Shown here: piece by piece, positions 12,415 to 23,516 of the stretch
Layout of the letters: every line of letters begins with the position of its first letter
How positions within the stretch are numbered: position 1 is the stretch's first letter
NCBI RefSeq assembly: GCF_008297975.1
Contig: NZ_VLNY01000019.1
Coordinates: forward strand, 1 to 64,000
Reading direction: 5' to 3'
DNA: 64,000 nucleotides
Origin: Antrihabitans cavernicola
GTDB taxonomy: Bacteria; Actinomycetota; Actinomycetes; Mycobacteriales; Mycobacteriaceae
Notes under the pieces: generated by a model
Databases searched by the model: none
Told to the model about the DNA's origin: nothing
Seen by the model: only the letters and a program-made list of their open reading frames with translations
Made by a program: the position numbers and the translations under genes

Positions 12415-13746
12415 TCACGAGGCGGGACCGTGACCGGTGCCGGGAGCGGCGAAGCCCCGACCATGATGCGGATACGCCGGCTTGGTCGCAACCAGTTCGG
12501 CGACGTCGGCACGAACGCCGGCCAGTTCACGATCGCCTGCATCGGTCCCGGCCTCCGCACGAACCACGCGTGCGATCAACGCACCGACATGCGTCATGTC
12601 GGCGGTGTCGAAGCCTTGGGTGGTGAGCGCGGCGGAGCCGACCCGAATACCCGACGCCACCATCGGCGGTGCCGGATCGTATGGAATCGCGTTCTTGTTC
12701 AACGTGATTCGTGCTGCATCGCAGCGTCGTTCGGCATCTGCCCCCGACACCCCGGTTGCGCGCAGATCGATGAGCGCCAGGTGGGTATCGGTGCCGCCGG
12801 ACACCGACCGCATCCCCTCGGCCTCCAGCGACTTCGACAGCGCGGACGCGTTGGCAGTCACGCTCGACGCGTACGCCTGGAAGCTGGGGTCTGCTGCTTC
12901 TTTGAACGCCACGGCCTTGGCCGCGATCGAATGCATCAGCGGCCCACCCTGGGTGAACGGGAAGACCGCCTTGTCGATGGCTTTCGCATGTTCGGCACGG
13001 CACAGCAACATGCCGCCACGCGGGCCGCGCAGCACCTTGTGCGTGGTCGCCGACACGACGTCGGCGTACGGCACCGGCGACGGGATCGCCTTTCCGGCAA
13101 CCAATCCGATGAAGTGCGCAGCGTCGACCCAGAGAATGGCACCCACCTCGTCGGCGATGCGCCGAAACGCCTCGAAGTCGATTAGCCGCGGGTAGGCCGT
13201 CGCACCGGTGACGATGATCCGCGGGCGATGCGTCAGCGCCAGATCGCGAACCTCGTCGTAGTCGATCAACTCGGTGCGCTTGTCGACGTGGTACGGGATT
13301 GCGTTGAACCAGCGACCGGAGAAGTTCACCTTCGACCCGTGCGTCAGGTGCCCGCCGTGCGGAAGGTTCATTGCGAGGATCTGGTCGCCGGGCTGGGCAA
13401 ATGCGGCGTAGACAGCGAGGTTGGCGCTGGCGCCCGAATGCGGTTGCACGTTCGCATGCTCGGCACCGAAAAGTGTCTTCGCACGGTCGATGGCCAATAG
13501 CTCGGCCTTGTCCACCTCGCCGCAGCCGCCGTAATAACGATGCCCCGGGTAGCCCTCGGCGTACTTGTTGCTCAAGGTCGATCCCAGCGCCGCAAGCACA
13601 GCCGGGCTGGTCAGATTTTCGCTGGCGATCAACTGCAGGCCATCGCGAAGTCGGTCCAGCTCGGCGACGACGATGTCGGCGATCTCCGGATCGGTTGCGG
13701 CGAGCTGGTCGAAATCGGGGCCCCAGAACGGGGTTTCGTCTGTCAC
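12415..13746 (-). CDS. glyA: Serine hydroxymethyltransferase
   Basis: PLP enzyme converting serine and tetrahydrofolate to glycine and methylene-tetrahydrofolate. The 443-residue protein has the YPGHRYYGGCGEVD signature (66-79), GASANLAVY, and the PLP-binding Lys237 in TTHKVLRGPRGG (Val where Thr is usual after the Lys). It overlaps sua5 by four bases and precedes wecA by 16, so sua5-glyA-wecA is probably one transcript. glyA is not at this place in the M. tuberculosis order as I recall it. Confidence 0.96.
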   Translation of the reverse strand: MTDETPFWGPDFDQLAATDPEIADIVVAELDRLRDGLQLIASENLTSPAVLAALGSTLSNKYAEGYPGHRYYGGCGEVDKAELLAIDRAKTLFGAEHANVQPHSGASANLAVYAAFAQPGDQILAMNLPHGGHLTHGSKVNFSGRWFNAIPYHVDKRTELIDYDEVRDLALTHRPRIIVTGATAYPRLIDFEAFRRIADEVGAILWVDAAHFIGLVAGKAIPSPVPYADVVSATTHKVLRGPRGGMLLCRAEHAKAIDKAVFPFTQGGPLMHSIAAKAVAFKEAADPSFQAYASSVTANASALSKSLEAEGMRSVSGGTDTHLALIDLRATGVSGADAERRCDAARITLNKNAIPYDPAPPMVASGIRVGSAALTTQGFDTADMTHVGALIARVVRAEAGTDAGDRELAGVRADVAELVATKPAYPHHGRGFAAPGTGHGPAS

Positions 13747-14408
13747 TGCGTCACTCCTGTCTCCAGGCTCTCCGCGGAAACTCCCAACACATCGGCGATG
13801 TCGCCGGTCGCGACCGCTCCCGCACGCAAGATGCGGGGGTGGTCCGCCGTCAGATCCACGATCGTGGATGCGACCGCCTGTTCGGACGGACCACCGTCGA
13901 GATACACGCTGGCGCTCTCACCGAGCTGGTCACGAGCCTCGGCTGCGGTGCGAGCGGGCGGCGAACCGGAGACGTTCGCGCTGGACACAGCGAGCGGACC
14001 CACGTCCCGCAGCAGTTCCAGCGCAACCGGGTGCAGCGGCATCCGCAGCATGACGGTGCCGCGGGTATCGCCGAGGTCCCAGGCGAGCGACGGCGCCTGC
14101 TGCACCACCAAGCTCAGTCCGCCGGGCCAGAAGGCTCGGATCAGATCGCGCGCTTGCGGCCGCACCGCGAAGACCAACCCGTCGATGGTGTTCCACGAAC
14201 CGACCAGCACCGGCACCGGCATGTCCCGGCCACGACGCTTGGCTTGCAGCAGTGACGCCACCGCAGCGCTGTCGAACGCGTCGGCACCGAGGCCGTACAG
14301 CGTATCGGTGGGGAGGACGACCAGCCGGCCCGCTTTCAGGGCACCGGTGGCCGCCGTCAATCCTGCGGCGCGCGAATCTGGCTGCTGGCAGTCGTAGACC
14401 GTACTCAC
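13743..14408 (-). CDS. L-threonylcarbamoyladenylate synthase (Sua5/YrdC/YciO)
   Basis: Makes threonylcarbamoyl-AMP from threonine, bicarbonate and ATP for the t6A37 modification of tRNAs that read ANN codons. The 221-residue protein has LVVLPTDTLYGLGADAF (29-45), the KRRGRDMPVPVLV segment and the SSANVSGSP motif, in the right order. It overlaps glyA by four bases. In many actinobacteria it follows prmC as here, after an 82-base gap. Confidence 0.94.
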   Translation of the reverse strand: MSTVYDCQQPDSRAAGLTAATGALKAGRLVVLPTDTLYGLGADAFDSAAVASLLQAKRRGRDMPVPVLVGSWNTIDGLVFAVRPQARDLIRAFWPGGLSLVVQQAPSLAWDLGDTRGTVMLRMPLHPVALELLRDVGPLAVSSANVSGSPPARTAAEARDQLGESASVYLDGGPSEQAVASTIVDLTADHPRILRAGAVATGDIADVLGVSAESLETGVTQ

Positions 14409-14490
14409 GCTTACATCTTCGCATTGCGATCGATCGCGGTCGGTCGCGACGCGGCGTCAGCGCCCAGATCTCGGCCTTGGAACCTCGGCG

Positions 14491-15360
14491 TCAGGATTTC
14501 AGCGCGACCACGAATCGCGGCTTGCCTGTGAGATCGGGATGCTCGGCGATGTCGGCGAACCCGCCGTCTGCTCGGAAAAGCTCCGCGACCTGCGCACCGT
14601 TGGAATCGTCGTGCTCGACGGCGGCACCACCGCCGGCCCGGAGCCACCGCGCGATGTTGCCGACCATGGGGGTGATGACATCGAGGCCTTCGCTCCCGGC
14701 GAACAGCGCGGAATGCGGATCATGTTCTGCCACTTCGGGATCCAGCACGGTACCGGCGGGCACGTACGGCGGGTTGGCGACGACGATGTCGACCGCGCCA
14801 TCCAGCTCGGTCAGCAGGGATCGGTCAGTGACGTCGCCGTCGTGCAACGTGATGCGCGTATCCCCCGCCGACGCGCGCAAGTCGGCATTGCGTCGCGCCC
14901 AGGTCATCGCCTTGAACTCGAGTTCGACGGCATGCACCTCCCCGTCGGGTCGTGCATGCGCGATTGCCAACGCCAGCGCGCCGGAGCCGGTGCAGAGGTC
15001 GAGGATGACAGGCGGATGACGATCGCACGATTCGAGAAACGCCAACGACCAACCGAGCAGCAATTCGGTCTCCGGTCGCGGCACGAAGACGCCGGGACCC
15101 ACTTCCACATCGATGTCGCCCATCGCCGAGACTCCGGTGATGTACTGCAGCGGAATACGTTTCGCGCGTTGATCGATCATCTTGCGATACGCATCCAACA
15201 CGGCGGGCTCGATCAGCGGAACCAAGCCGAGCCGGGTTCGCTCGACGCCGAGGAGGTGCGCGGCAAGCAACTCCGCGTCGGAGCGCGGACTGTGCACGCC
15301 TGCGGCCGCGAGTTGATCGGCGGCCTGGACGATTGCGACGCGAAGGGGTTGACGGCTCAC
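14491..15360 (-). CDS. prmC: Release factor glutamine N5-methyltransferase
   Basis: SAM-dependent enzyme that methylates the Gln of the GGQ motif in release factors RF1 and RF2. The 289-residue protein has the SAM-binding DLCTGSG at 121-127 and the substrate-binding NPPY at 196-199, plus the N-terminal helical domain that docks on the release factor. It follows prfA, the gene of one of its substrates, by 24 bases on the same strand. Confidence 0.96.
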   Translation of the reverse strand: MSRQPLRVAIVQAADQLAAAGVHSPRSDAELLAAHLLGVERTRLGLVPLIEPAVLDAYRKMIDQRAKRIPLQYITGVSAMGDIDVEVGPGVFVPRPETELLLGWSLAFLESCDRHPPVILDLCTGSGALALAIAHARPDGEVHAVELEFKAMTWARRNADLRASAGDTRITLHDGDVTDRSLLTELDGAVDIVVANPPYVPAGTVLDPEVAEHDPHSALFAGSEGLDVITPMVGNIARWLRAGGGAAVEHDDSNGAQVAELFRADGGFADIAEHPDLTGKPRFVVALKS

Positions 15361-15384
15361 CTGCTCAGCCTGCCATGTCGAGGA

Positions 15385-16464
15385 CTATTCGACGGCGAGC
15401 CGGGCCTCTCGATCCGATTTGGCGAGCGCGTCCAGCAGTGCGTCCATGTCGCCGTCGAGCACGGCGTCCAGATTGTGCGCTTTGAACCCGATCCGGTGAT
15501 CGGCGATTCGGTTCTCCGGGTAGTTGTACGTGCGAATCCGTTCCGACCGGTCCACGGTGCGGATCTGGCTCTGCCTGCCCGCGGACGCCTCCGCATCGGC
15601 AGCTTCCTCGGCTGCCGCCTGCAACCGAGCAGCGAGAACCTGCATCGCGCGCGCCTTGTTCTGCAGCTGCGACCGCTCGTTCTGGCAGGTCACGACGATG
15701 CCGGTCGGCAAATGGGTGATGCGGACGGCGGAGTCGGTCGTATTGACGCCCTGGCCGCCCTTACCCGACGACCGGTAGACATCGATGCGCAGTTCGGTCT
15801 CGTCGATCTGAATTTCCTCGACCTCTTCGGGCTCGGGGTAGATCAGCACGCCTGCGGCGGACGTGTGGACGCGCCCCTGCGATTCGGTGACCGGCACACG
15901 CTGGACTCGGTGCACGCCGCCTTCGAACTTCAGCCGGGCCCACACGCCGTCGATCGCGTCGCCCTTCGACTTGATCGAAATCGTCGCTTCTTTGTATCCA
16001 CCGAGGTCGGAGATGTTGGCATCGAGAACTTCGACGCGCCAGCCATGACGCTCGGCGTACCGGATGTACATGCGAGCCAGGTCGGAGGCGAACAGCGCGG
16101 ACTCCTCGCCACCTTCACCGGACTTCACTTCCAACACCACGTCGTCGCCGTCGTGGGGATCGCGCGGGGCGAGCAGGTCGGTGAGCGTCTGGTCCAATTG
16201 CTCGACCTCGGCTTCGAGGTCGGGAATCTCGGCGGCGAAGCTCGAATCGTCGGCTGCCAACTCTCGCGCGGCGGCGAGGTCGTCGCGCGCGGTGGTCAAC
16301 TTGTTGTAGGTCGACATGATCGGACCGAGTTCGGCGAAACGCTTGCCGACGCGTCGCGCAGCGGCGGGGTCGTTGTGCAACGCAGGATCCGACAGTTGCA
16401 GTTCGAGGGACGTGTACTCGGCGACGATGTCGTCGACCGCCGACGCCTGCGTACTGCCTGACAT
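15385..16464 (-). CDS. prfA: Peptide chain release factor 1
   Basis: Recognises UAA and UAG stop codons and triggers peptide release. The 359-residue protein contains the anticodon-like PVT tripeptide at 191-193 and the catalytic GGQ at 236-238. The start at 16464 gives the normal RF1 length; an open frame reaching 16746 would run through the rpmE terminator and into rpmE and is not used. prmC follows immediately. Confidence 0.97.
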   Translation of the reverse strand: MSGSTQASAVDDIVAEYTSLELQLSDPALHNDPAAARRVGKRFAELGPIMSTYNKLTTARDDLAAARELAADDSSFAAEIPDLEAEVEQLDQTLTDLLAPRDPHDGDDVVLEVKSGEGGEESALFASDLARMYIRYAERHGWRVEVLDANISDLGGYKEATISIKSKGDAIDGVWARLKFEGGVHRVQRVPVTESQGRVHTSAAGVLIYPEPEEVEEIQIDETELRIDVYRSSGKGGQGVNTTDSAVRITHLPTGIVVTCQNERSQLQNKARAMQVLAARLQAAAEEAADAEASAGRQSQIRTVDRSERIRTYNYPENRIADHRIGFKAHNLDAVLDGDMDALLDALAKSDREARLAVE

Positions 16465-16500
16465 GGTTCCTGCTTCCCGCGTGTGAATGGCACTACCGAC

Positions 16501-16545
16501 AAAAAACCGACGCCCGGCCTGCATAGGTGCAGGGCCGGGCGTCGG
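16501..16545 (-). terminator. Intrinsic terminator of rpmE
   Basis: Nine bases beyond the rpmE stop on the minus strand there is a hairpin with a 13-bp GC-rich stem (CCGACGCCCGGCC with its complement, one bulge, short loop) followed by six U residues. It is the clearest intrinsic terminator in the window. prfA downstream would need its own promoter or read-through. Confidence 0.9.
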
Positions 16546-16553
16546 TGGACGAG

Positions 16554-16796
16554 CTAGGACTCGGAAGCAGCCTTGTCGGCGGCCTTGCCGGCGCGCTTGC
16601 CGTAACGAGCCTCGAAGCGTGCAACGCGACCGCCGGTGTCGAGGATCTTCTGCTTGCCGGTGTAGAACGGGTGGCACTGCGAGCAGACCTCGACGTTGAT
16701 ACGTCCGGACTCCTTGGTGCTGTGCGTCTCGAAAGTATTTCCGCAACCGCAGACGACGGTGGTCGCCACGTAGTTGGGGTGAATTCCTGCCTTCAT
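16554..16796 (-). CDS. rpmE: 50S ribosomal protein L31 (zinc-binding form)
   Basis: An 80-residue ribosomal protein starting [19 protein letters not shown]. It keeps the CxC and CxxC pairs (VVCGCGN and VCSQCHP) that bind zinc, so it is the C+ form used in zinc-replete cells. The start at 16796 gives the canonical N-terminus. It ends just before a strong terminator. It lies between rho and prfA as in mycobacteria. Confidence 0.97.
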   Translation of the reverse strand: MKAGIHPNYVATTVVCGCGNTFETHSTKESGRINVEVCSQCHPFYTGKQKILDTGGRVARFEARYGKRAGKAADKAASES

Positions 16797-16967
16797 GGTG
16801 TCCCTTTCAATGGTCGCCGGGTCGCCCTCGCTGATCGAAGACGTGAACCGGAACCGGACTCGACCGTTCAGTATGCCAGAACTGGTCATCGACCTGGAAA
16901 TCGGCGTTTCTGTGCCGACGAGTGCTTCAACACTGGCCCGGTGCGGTTTGTTCCACCGGGTTAGTGT

Positions 16968-16979
16968 CTGTTCGAACAG
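16968..16979. promoter_or_regulatory. Palindrome CTGTTCGAACAG upstream of the kinase gene
   Basis: A perfect 12-base palindrome centred 24 bases before the kinase start, just after a TAGTGT hexamer at 16962-16967 that could be a -10. It could be an operator over the transcription start. It is the inverse of a LexA site (GTTC-GAAC, not GAAC-GTTC), so SOS control is not suggested. Confidence 0.4.
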
Positions 16980-16997
16980 GTGGGGAAGTGAGGGCGG

Positions 16998-18590
16998 ATG
17001 GCACTGCTACCCGGGACGGTGTTTGCCGGTTACACGATTGAGCGCAGGTTGGGTGCCGGCGGCATGGGTGCCGTCTACCTGGCGCGCCACCCGCGGCTCC
17101 CCCGCCGCGACGCGTTGAAGGTTCTCGACGACAGCCTCGGTTCGGATCATGCTTTTCGGGCTCGGTTCGAGCGTGAGGCCGAGCTCGCGTCGCGCCTCGA
17201 TCACCCGAACATCGTGTCGATCTACGATCGCGGCTCCGAGGGGTCGCAGCTGTGGATATCGATGCAGTACGTCGACGGCGTCGACGTCTCCGCGCTGGTG
17301 AAACAGGGTCCGGCTGCACTTCCGCCGGAGCGCGTGTCGTACATCATCGGCGAGGCAGCGCGCGGACTGGACAGCGCGCACCGTCGAGGTTTGCTCCATC
17401 GAGATGTGAAGCCGGCGAACATCCTGGTTGCCCGGAGCGACGACGATCACGACAAGGTCCTGGTCACGGACTTCGGTATCGCACGCAGCCTCGACGAGTC
17501 CGTTGCGCTGACGGCCACCGGATCGCTGGTCGCCACCCTCGCCTATGCGGCGCCGGAGCAGATCGAGGGTAAGCAGGTCGATCACCGAGTCGACATCTAT
17601 GCGCTCGGGTGCACGCTCTACGAGATGCTCACCGGCTCGGTGCCGTTTCGGCGGGAATCGCCGGTCGCGGTCATGCACGCGCATCTGTCGAGCCCACCGC
17701 CACGCGCCACCCTGACCAGCCCTGGCGTGCCGCCCGAGATCGATGACGTGATCGCAAAGGCAATGGCGAAAGATCCGGCGCAACGCTTCGGCAGCTGTCG
17801 CGAACTGGCGGAAGCAGCGGCGACAGCATTGCGCTCGCCCGTCGATCGTGGTCGGGTCGCACCGACGTTGGTGCGCGGTCCGACCACGACGGCGGTCAAT
17901 CAGGCGCTGGTACCGCCGGTGCAGCGTCGGCGAGCGCCGAAGATCGTCGGTGCCGGTTTGGCGCTTGCGTTGGTCGCTGCGTTGGTGGTGGTGATCGTGA
18001 AGGTGACCTCCGGGAGCGATTCTTCGGCGGCACCACCGACGCCGGTTCCCGGTCCAGTCGCGTCGAGTGCAGTGGCAACGACGGCCGCTCTCGAGACGAC
18101 CACCGCTGAGATGACCACCGCGCCGCCCGCGAGCAGCGCGGCGCCGATCCCGGCTCCGGCGACCGGCGCGTGGGGGGACGCAAGTTACATCGTCGACGCG
18201 TTCCCCAACCTTCTGCCAGCAACGCCCAATTCCACTGGCTATCAGGGCATTTCGTGCGCGCCGCTCAATTCCGAGAACGGTTCCACCGCACGCCAGCTGC
18301 ATTGCCCGGCCGACGGCAACGGCATCAGCGTCAACGTGTGGTGCGACCCGGCGCGCAGTCAGCAGACGTACACGGCATCGGGCGACGGCGTGACCGACGT
18401 CCACGAAGAGCGGTGGACGCGGCCGTCGGGAACCGGCAGCGTCCGCTGGGAAACGGATTCGATGTCCGGGTCCGGGTTGCTCTCGGTGTCCTTCGACGAT
18501 CCCGGCCGTGATTTCTGCGTACTCGGCGCATCCGGTGGCTCGTCAGGGCAGGACGTCCACGACAACTGGTTCCTGGCCGCGCCTTTCTGA
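16998..18590 (+). CDS. Transmembrane Ser/Thr protein kinase (PknB family)
   Basis: A 530-residue Hanks-type receptor kinase. The cytosolic kinase domain (about 10-280) has the glycine loop GAGGMGAVY, Lys41 in ALKVL, catalytic [10 protein letters not shown] with Asp136, DFG at 158-160 and APEQ. One membrane helix lies at about 317-338, followed by a Ser/Thr/Pro/Ala-rich linker and an exported domain of about 140 residues with four Cys that could form two disulfides. There are no PASTA repeats, so it is not PknB itself; the layout recalls PknH-like sensors, but I cannot assign the ligand. It is a lone gene between rpmE (divergent) and rho. Confidence 0.9.
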   Translation: MALLPGTVFAGYTIERRLGAGGMGAVYLARHPRLPRRDALKVLDDSLGSDHAFRARFEREAELASRLDHPNIVSIYDRGSEGSQLWISMQYVDGVDVSALVKQGPAALPPERVSYIIGEAARGLDSAHRRGLLHRDVKPANILVARSDDDHDKVLVTDFGIARSLDESVALTATGSLVATLAYAAPEQIEGKQVDHRVDIYALGCTLYEMLTGSVPFRRESPVAVMHAHLSSPPPRATLTSPGVPPEIDDVIAKAMAKDPAQRFGSCRELAEAAATALRSPVDRGRVAPTLVRGPTTTAVNQALVPPVQRRRAPKIVGAGLALALVAALVVVIVKVTSGSDSSAAPPTPVPGPVASSAVATTAALETTTAEMTTAPPASSAAPIPAPATGAWGDASYIVDAFPNLLPATPNSTGYQGISCAPLNSENGSTARQLHCPADGNGISVNVWCDPARSQQTYTASGDGVTDVHEERWTRPSGTGSVRWETDSMSGSGLLSVSFDDPGRDFCVLGASGGSSGQDVHDNWFLAAPF

Positions 18591-18610
18591 CTCCAACTCC
18601 CCCAGCACTC

Positions 18611-18734
18611 ATCCCACATGCCGACATCCCCCCACTTGTTGGCAGGAGTGAACGGCGCGTTCGTTGCGTTGGATCGAGTGAACGCGCCGTTCACTCGTCT
18701 GAACGCAACAATTCTTCCGTTCACTATGTGGGAT
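18611..18734. repeat. Nested inverted-repeat cluster between kinase and small membrane gene
   Basis: The 254-base gap holds a nested palindromic array. Outer arms ATCCCACAT (18611-18619) and ATGTGGGAT (18726-18734) are exact complements. Inside, GTGAACGGCGCGTTC (from 18649) pairs with GAACGCGCCGTTCAC (18679-18693), and GTTGCGTT (18663-18670) pairs with AACGCAAC (18702-18709). A GTGAACG motif recurs. It could be a small non-autonomous repeat element or a strong RNA structure. No open frame or transposase is present. Confidence 0.6.
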
Positions 18735-18844
18735 GGGTGGAGTGCGGGCGATTCGAGTAGTGGATTACTCGCGCAGGGAGTGGTCGGCGATTCGTACAGT
18801 TGTCTTCGGCAAGAATCAGAGTCGGACGGCATCGAGGGAGTCGA

Positions 18845-19144
18845 ATGATCACCCGGATTGCGGCAGCGGTGTTCGGCCTACTGATCCTTGCGGTTGTCGT
18901 CGGATTCGCGACCCAGAGCCCGCAGCATCAGCGATCCGCCACTTACTCCGCCGCATACGACGCGGTCCCGCCTACCCAGGTCAGCTACGCAGATAACGCG
19001 ACGACGCCGGATCCCAGTGCTGGGATCGGCGTCGCGTTGCTTGTCATCGGTGCGGCTGCGATCGGTCAGGTCTTCTTCCGGCCGGGAACCATAGCGCTCC
19101 CGGCCGTCGATCGGGTGATACTCAGCCCGATCACTCGTCTATAG
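18845..19144 (+). CDS. Small membrane protein of unknown function
   Basis: A 99-residue protein with a hydrophobic N-terminal segment (about 6-23, AAAVFGLLILAVVVGFA) and a second one (about 61-80). The loop between them is polar and would lie outside the cell if the first helix is inserted. The start ATG at 18845 has GAGGGAG close upstream. I do not recognise the family. It converges with rho and overlaps its 3' end by 14 bases. Confidence 0.6.
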   Translation: MITRIAAAVFGLLILAVVVGFATQSPQHQRSATYSAAYDAVPPTQVSYADNATTPDPSAGIGVALLVIGAAAIGQVFFRPGTIALPAVDRVILSPITRL

Positions 19145-21167
19145 AGCCACCCGGAGCCGTCTTCGAGACGTTCATCAGGAACTCGGCGTTGCTCTTGCTC
19201 TTCTTCAACCGGTCGATCAGCAACTCGATCGCCTGCACCGGATCGAGACCGAGCAGCACACGACGCAACTTATGCATCACGGCCGCCTCGTCGGGGTTGA
19301 GCAAAAGCTCGTCCTTACGGGTGCTCGACGGATTGACGTCGACCGCGGGGAAGATACGACGCTCAGCGATCTTGCGGTCCAACTTGAGCTCGGCGTTGCC
19401 GGTGCCCTTGAACTCCTCGAAGATCACCGTATCGCCGGTAGAACCGGTCTCGACCATCGCTGTCGCGATGATGGTGAGCGATCCGCCGTGCTCGATGTTG
19501 CGTGCCGCGCCGAGGAATCGCTTCGGCGGGTACAGGGCTGTCGAGTCGACACCACCGGACAGAATACGACCGGACGCCGGCGACGAGTTGTTGTACGCGC
19601 GGCCGAGTCGAGTGATCGAGTCCAGCAGAACCACAACGTCTTTGCCGGCCTCGACCAGGCGCTTGGCCCGCTCGATGGCCAACTCGGCAACCGAGGTGTG
19701 GTCGCCCGGCGGACGGTCGAAGGTGGAGGCAATGACCTCGCCCTTCACCGAACGCTGCATGTCGGTGACTTCTTCCGGACGCTCGTCCACCAGGACGACC
19801 ATCAGATAGCACTCGGGGTTGTTCGTGGCGATCGCGTTGGCGATCGACTGCAACACGCTGGTCTTACCGGCCTTGGGCGGGCTGACGATAAGCGCGCGCT
19901 GGCCCTTGCCGATCGGCATCACCAAGTCGATGACGCGAGTGGTCAGGATGTTCGGCGTTGTCTCGAGACGCAGCCGCTGATTCGGATACAGCGGAGTGAG
20001 CTTCTGGAACTCGGGACGCTTCTTCGCGGCCTCGACATCGCCACCGTTGACGGTGTCCAGTCGAACCAGCGGGTTGAACTTCTGACGCTGGTTGTTCTGC
20101 TCGCCCTCACGTGCGACGCGAACCGCGCCCGTGAGTGCGTCACCACGACGAAGTCCGTTCTTGCGGACCAGGTTCATCGACACGTAGACGTCGTTCGGCC
20201 CGGCCAGGTAGCCCGACGTGCGGACGAACGCGTAGTTGTCCAGCACATCGAGAATGCCCGCGACGGGCTGTAGGACATCGTCTTCACGGATCTCCGGCTC
20301 GCGCTCGTTGCCGGGTGCGCCGCCTTCACCGCGGTCGCGTCCGCGACGACGCTCACGGAAGCGGCGCCCGCGCCGGCCGCGACCGTCACCGTCGTCGTCG
20401 CCTTGGGCATCGTTGCGGTTGTCGTTGCGCGGGCCGTTGTTGCCCTGGTTGTTGCGGTTGTTCTGGTTGCGATCGTTCTGGTTGTTGCGCTCGCCCTGGT
20501 TGTTGCGGTCGCCCTGATTCCGCTCGCCCTGGTTGTTGTTGCGCTCGCGACGGTTCTGGTTGCGCTCGCCGCCCTGGTTCTCCTGGCCACCTTGCTCGGA
20601 GCGTCGTCCCTGCTCACGATCGTCGGTGTTGCGGTTGTCGCCGCCACGCGAGTCCTGGCGATCACCCGACTGGTCGTTGCCTTGCTCCGGCGAGCCTGCC
20701 TGGCGAGACGAGCCGCGGCGCTGCCGATTACGGCCGCCACCCTGCTCGCCGTCGTTGGCGTCGGCGCTGTTCGCGTCGCCCTTGGTGTCTTCGTTCCTGG
20801 TGTCGTCGCTCTTGTTGTCACGGCGCGGTTCATCGGTGCGCGCCGGTGCCGGCTCCGCAGTCGCCGGCGCGGCCGATTCGGCTACGACGGGCGTTGTTTC
20901 CACCGGTGCAGCCGCTTCGGTAGCAGGAGTCGACTTTGCCGGCCGAGTACTGGTCTGCGAGTCCTTGATAGCGCCGATCAGGTCGCCCTTGCGCATACCC
21001 GAGGTGCCCTTGATGCCCAGCTGTCCTGCGAGAGCGCGCAGTTGCGGCAACAGCATCCCGGAGAGTCCCGCGGTGGGGGAAGTCGATTGTGAATCTTTCG
21101 CCTGGCTGACCGGAGAATCGGTCTCAGAATTGCCAACAGGCGTTGCGAGCAGGTCCGTATCGGTCAC
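19131..21167 (-). CDS. rho: Transcription termination factor Rho
   Basis: Hexameric RNA-dependent ATPase that terminates transcription. From the GTG at 21167 (AAAGGA upstream) it has 678 residues, far longer than the 419 of E. coli. After the N-terminal helical domain (about 30-70) comes a disordered insert of about 200 residues very rich in Asn, Gln, Arg, Asp and Gly, then the RNA-binding OB domain (AGILDVLDNYAFVRTSGYL) and the ATPase with the P-loop PPKAGKTS and the SRAYN-type loop RLGRAYN. Such inserts are known in actinobacterial Rho and add RNA contacts; this one is unusually Asn/Gln-rich. Confidence 0.96.
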   Translation of the reverse strand: MTDTDLLATPVGNSETDSPVSQAKDSQSTSPTAGLSGMLLPQLRALAGQLGIKGTSGMRKGDLIGAIKDSQTSTRPAKSTPATEAAAPVETTPVVAESAAPATAEPAPARTDEPRRDNKSDDTRNEDTKGDANSADANDGEQGGGRNRQRRGSSRQAGSPEQGNDQSGDRQDSRGGDNRNTDDREQGRRSEQGGQENQGGERNQNRRERNNNQGERNQGDRNNQGERNNQNDRNQNNRNNQGNNGPRNDNRNDAQGDDDGDGRGRRGRRFRERRRGRDRGEGGAPGNEREPEIREDDVLQPVAGILDVLDNYAFVRTSGYLAGPNDVYVSMNLVRKNGLRRGDALTGAVRVAREGEQNNQRQKFNPLVRLDTVNGGDVEAAKKRPEFQKLTPLYPNQRLRLETTPNILTTRVIDLVMPIGKGQRALIVSPPKAGKTSVLQSIANAIATNNPECYLMVVLVDERPEEVTDMQRSVKGEVIASTFDRPPGDHTSVAELAIERAKRLVEAGKDVVVLLDSITRLGRAYNNSSPASGRILSGGVDSTALYPPKRFLGAARNIEHGGSLTIIATAMVETGSTGDTVIFEEFKGTGNAELKLDRKIAERRIFPAVDVNPSSTRKDELLLNPDEAAVMHKLRRVLLGLDPVQAIELLIDRLKKSKSNAEFLMNVSKTAPGGSIDE

Positions 21168-21422
21168 GGAGGTCCTTTCCTTCCCTCGCTCGCGATGTGT
21201 GAGCCGAGGGTTCGTCCCGCAGCCCAGCATGTGCTGGACTCGGATGTGCCGTCACTGATCGCCGCTCAGAACCCCGTCGCCGGTACCAACCCACCGCCGC
21301 AGAAAATGTGCGAAAGGATCGTTCCAGGGCCAGTGATGCCTCAAAATTCTTGGAGTCGAATTCTGAAGTGATCGCCCTGGTGAAGCACCGGCGTCTGATG
21401 CGCACGATGTACGGACAAGGCC

Positions 21423-21451
21423 AGGATAGCCCGCAACCATGGGCACGGCAA
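21423..21451 (-). promoter_or_regulatory. rho promoter candidate (TTGCCG-N17-TATCCT)
   Basis: On the minus strand TTGCCG (21446-21451) is followed after exactly 17 bases by TATCCT (21423-21428). Transcription would start near 21416, giving a leader of about 250 bases before the rho GTG. Long leaders are often used for Rho autoregulation. The 303-base gap 21168-21471 holds no gene that I can support. Confidence 0.55.
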
Positions 21452-21471
21452 GGACCGCCCCCTTCGGTGCG

Positions 21472-23512
<2,041 letters not shown>

Positions 23513-23516
<4 letters not shown>

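Noticed and set aside
14539-16461. Plus-strand open frame of about 640 codons across prmC and prfA
   Set aside because: It spans two certain genes on the other strand and their gap; this is typical GC-rich shadow sequence.
16968-16979. LexA/SOS box at CTGTTCGAACAG
   Set aside because: The half-sites are in the opposite order (GTTC-GAAC) to the actinobacterial SOS box (GAAC-N4-GTTC).
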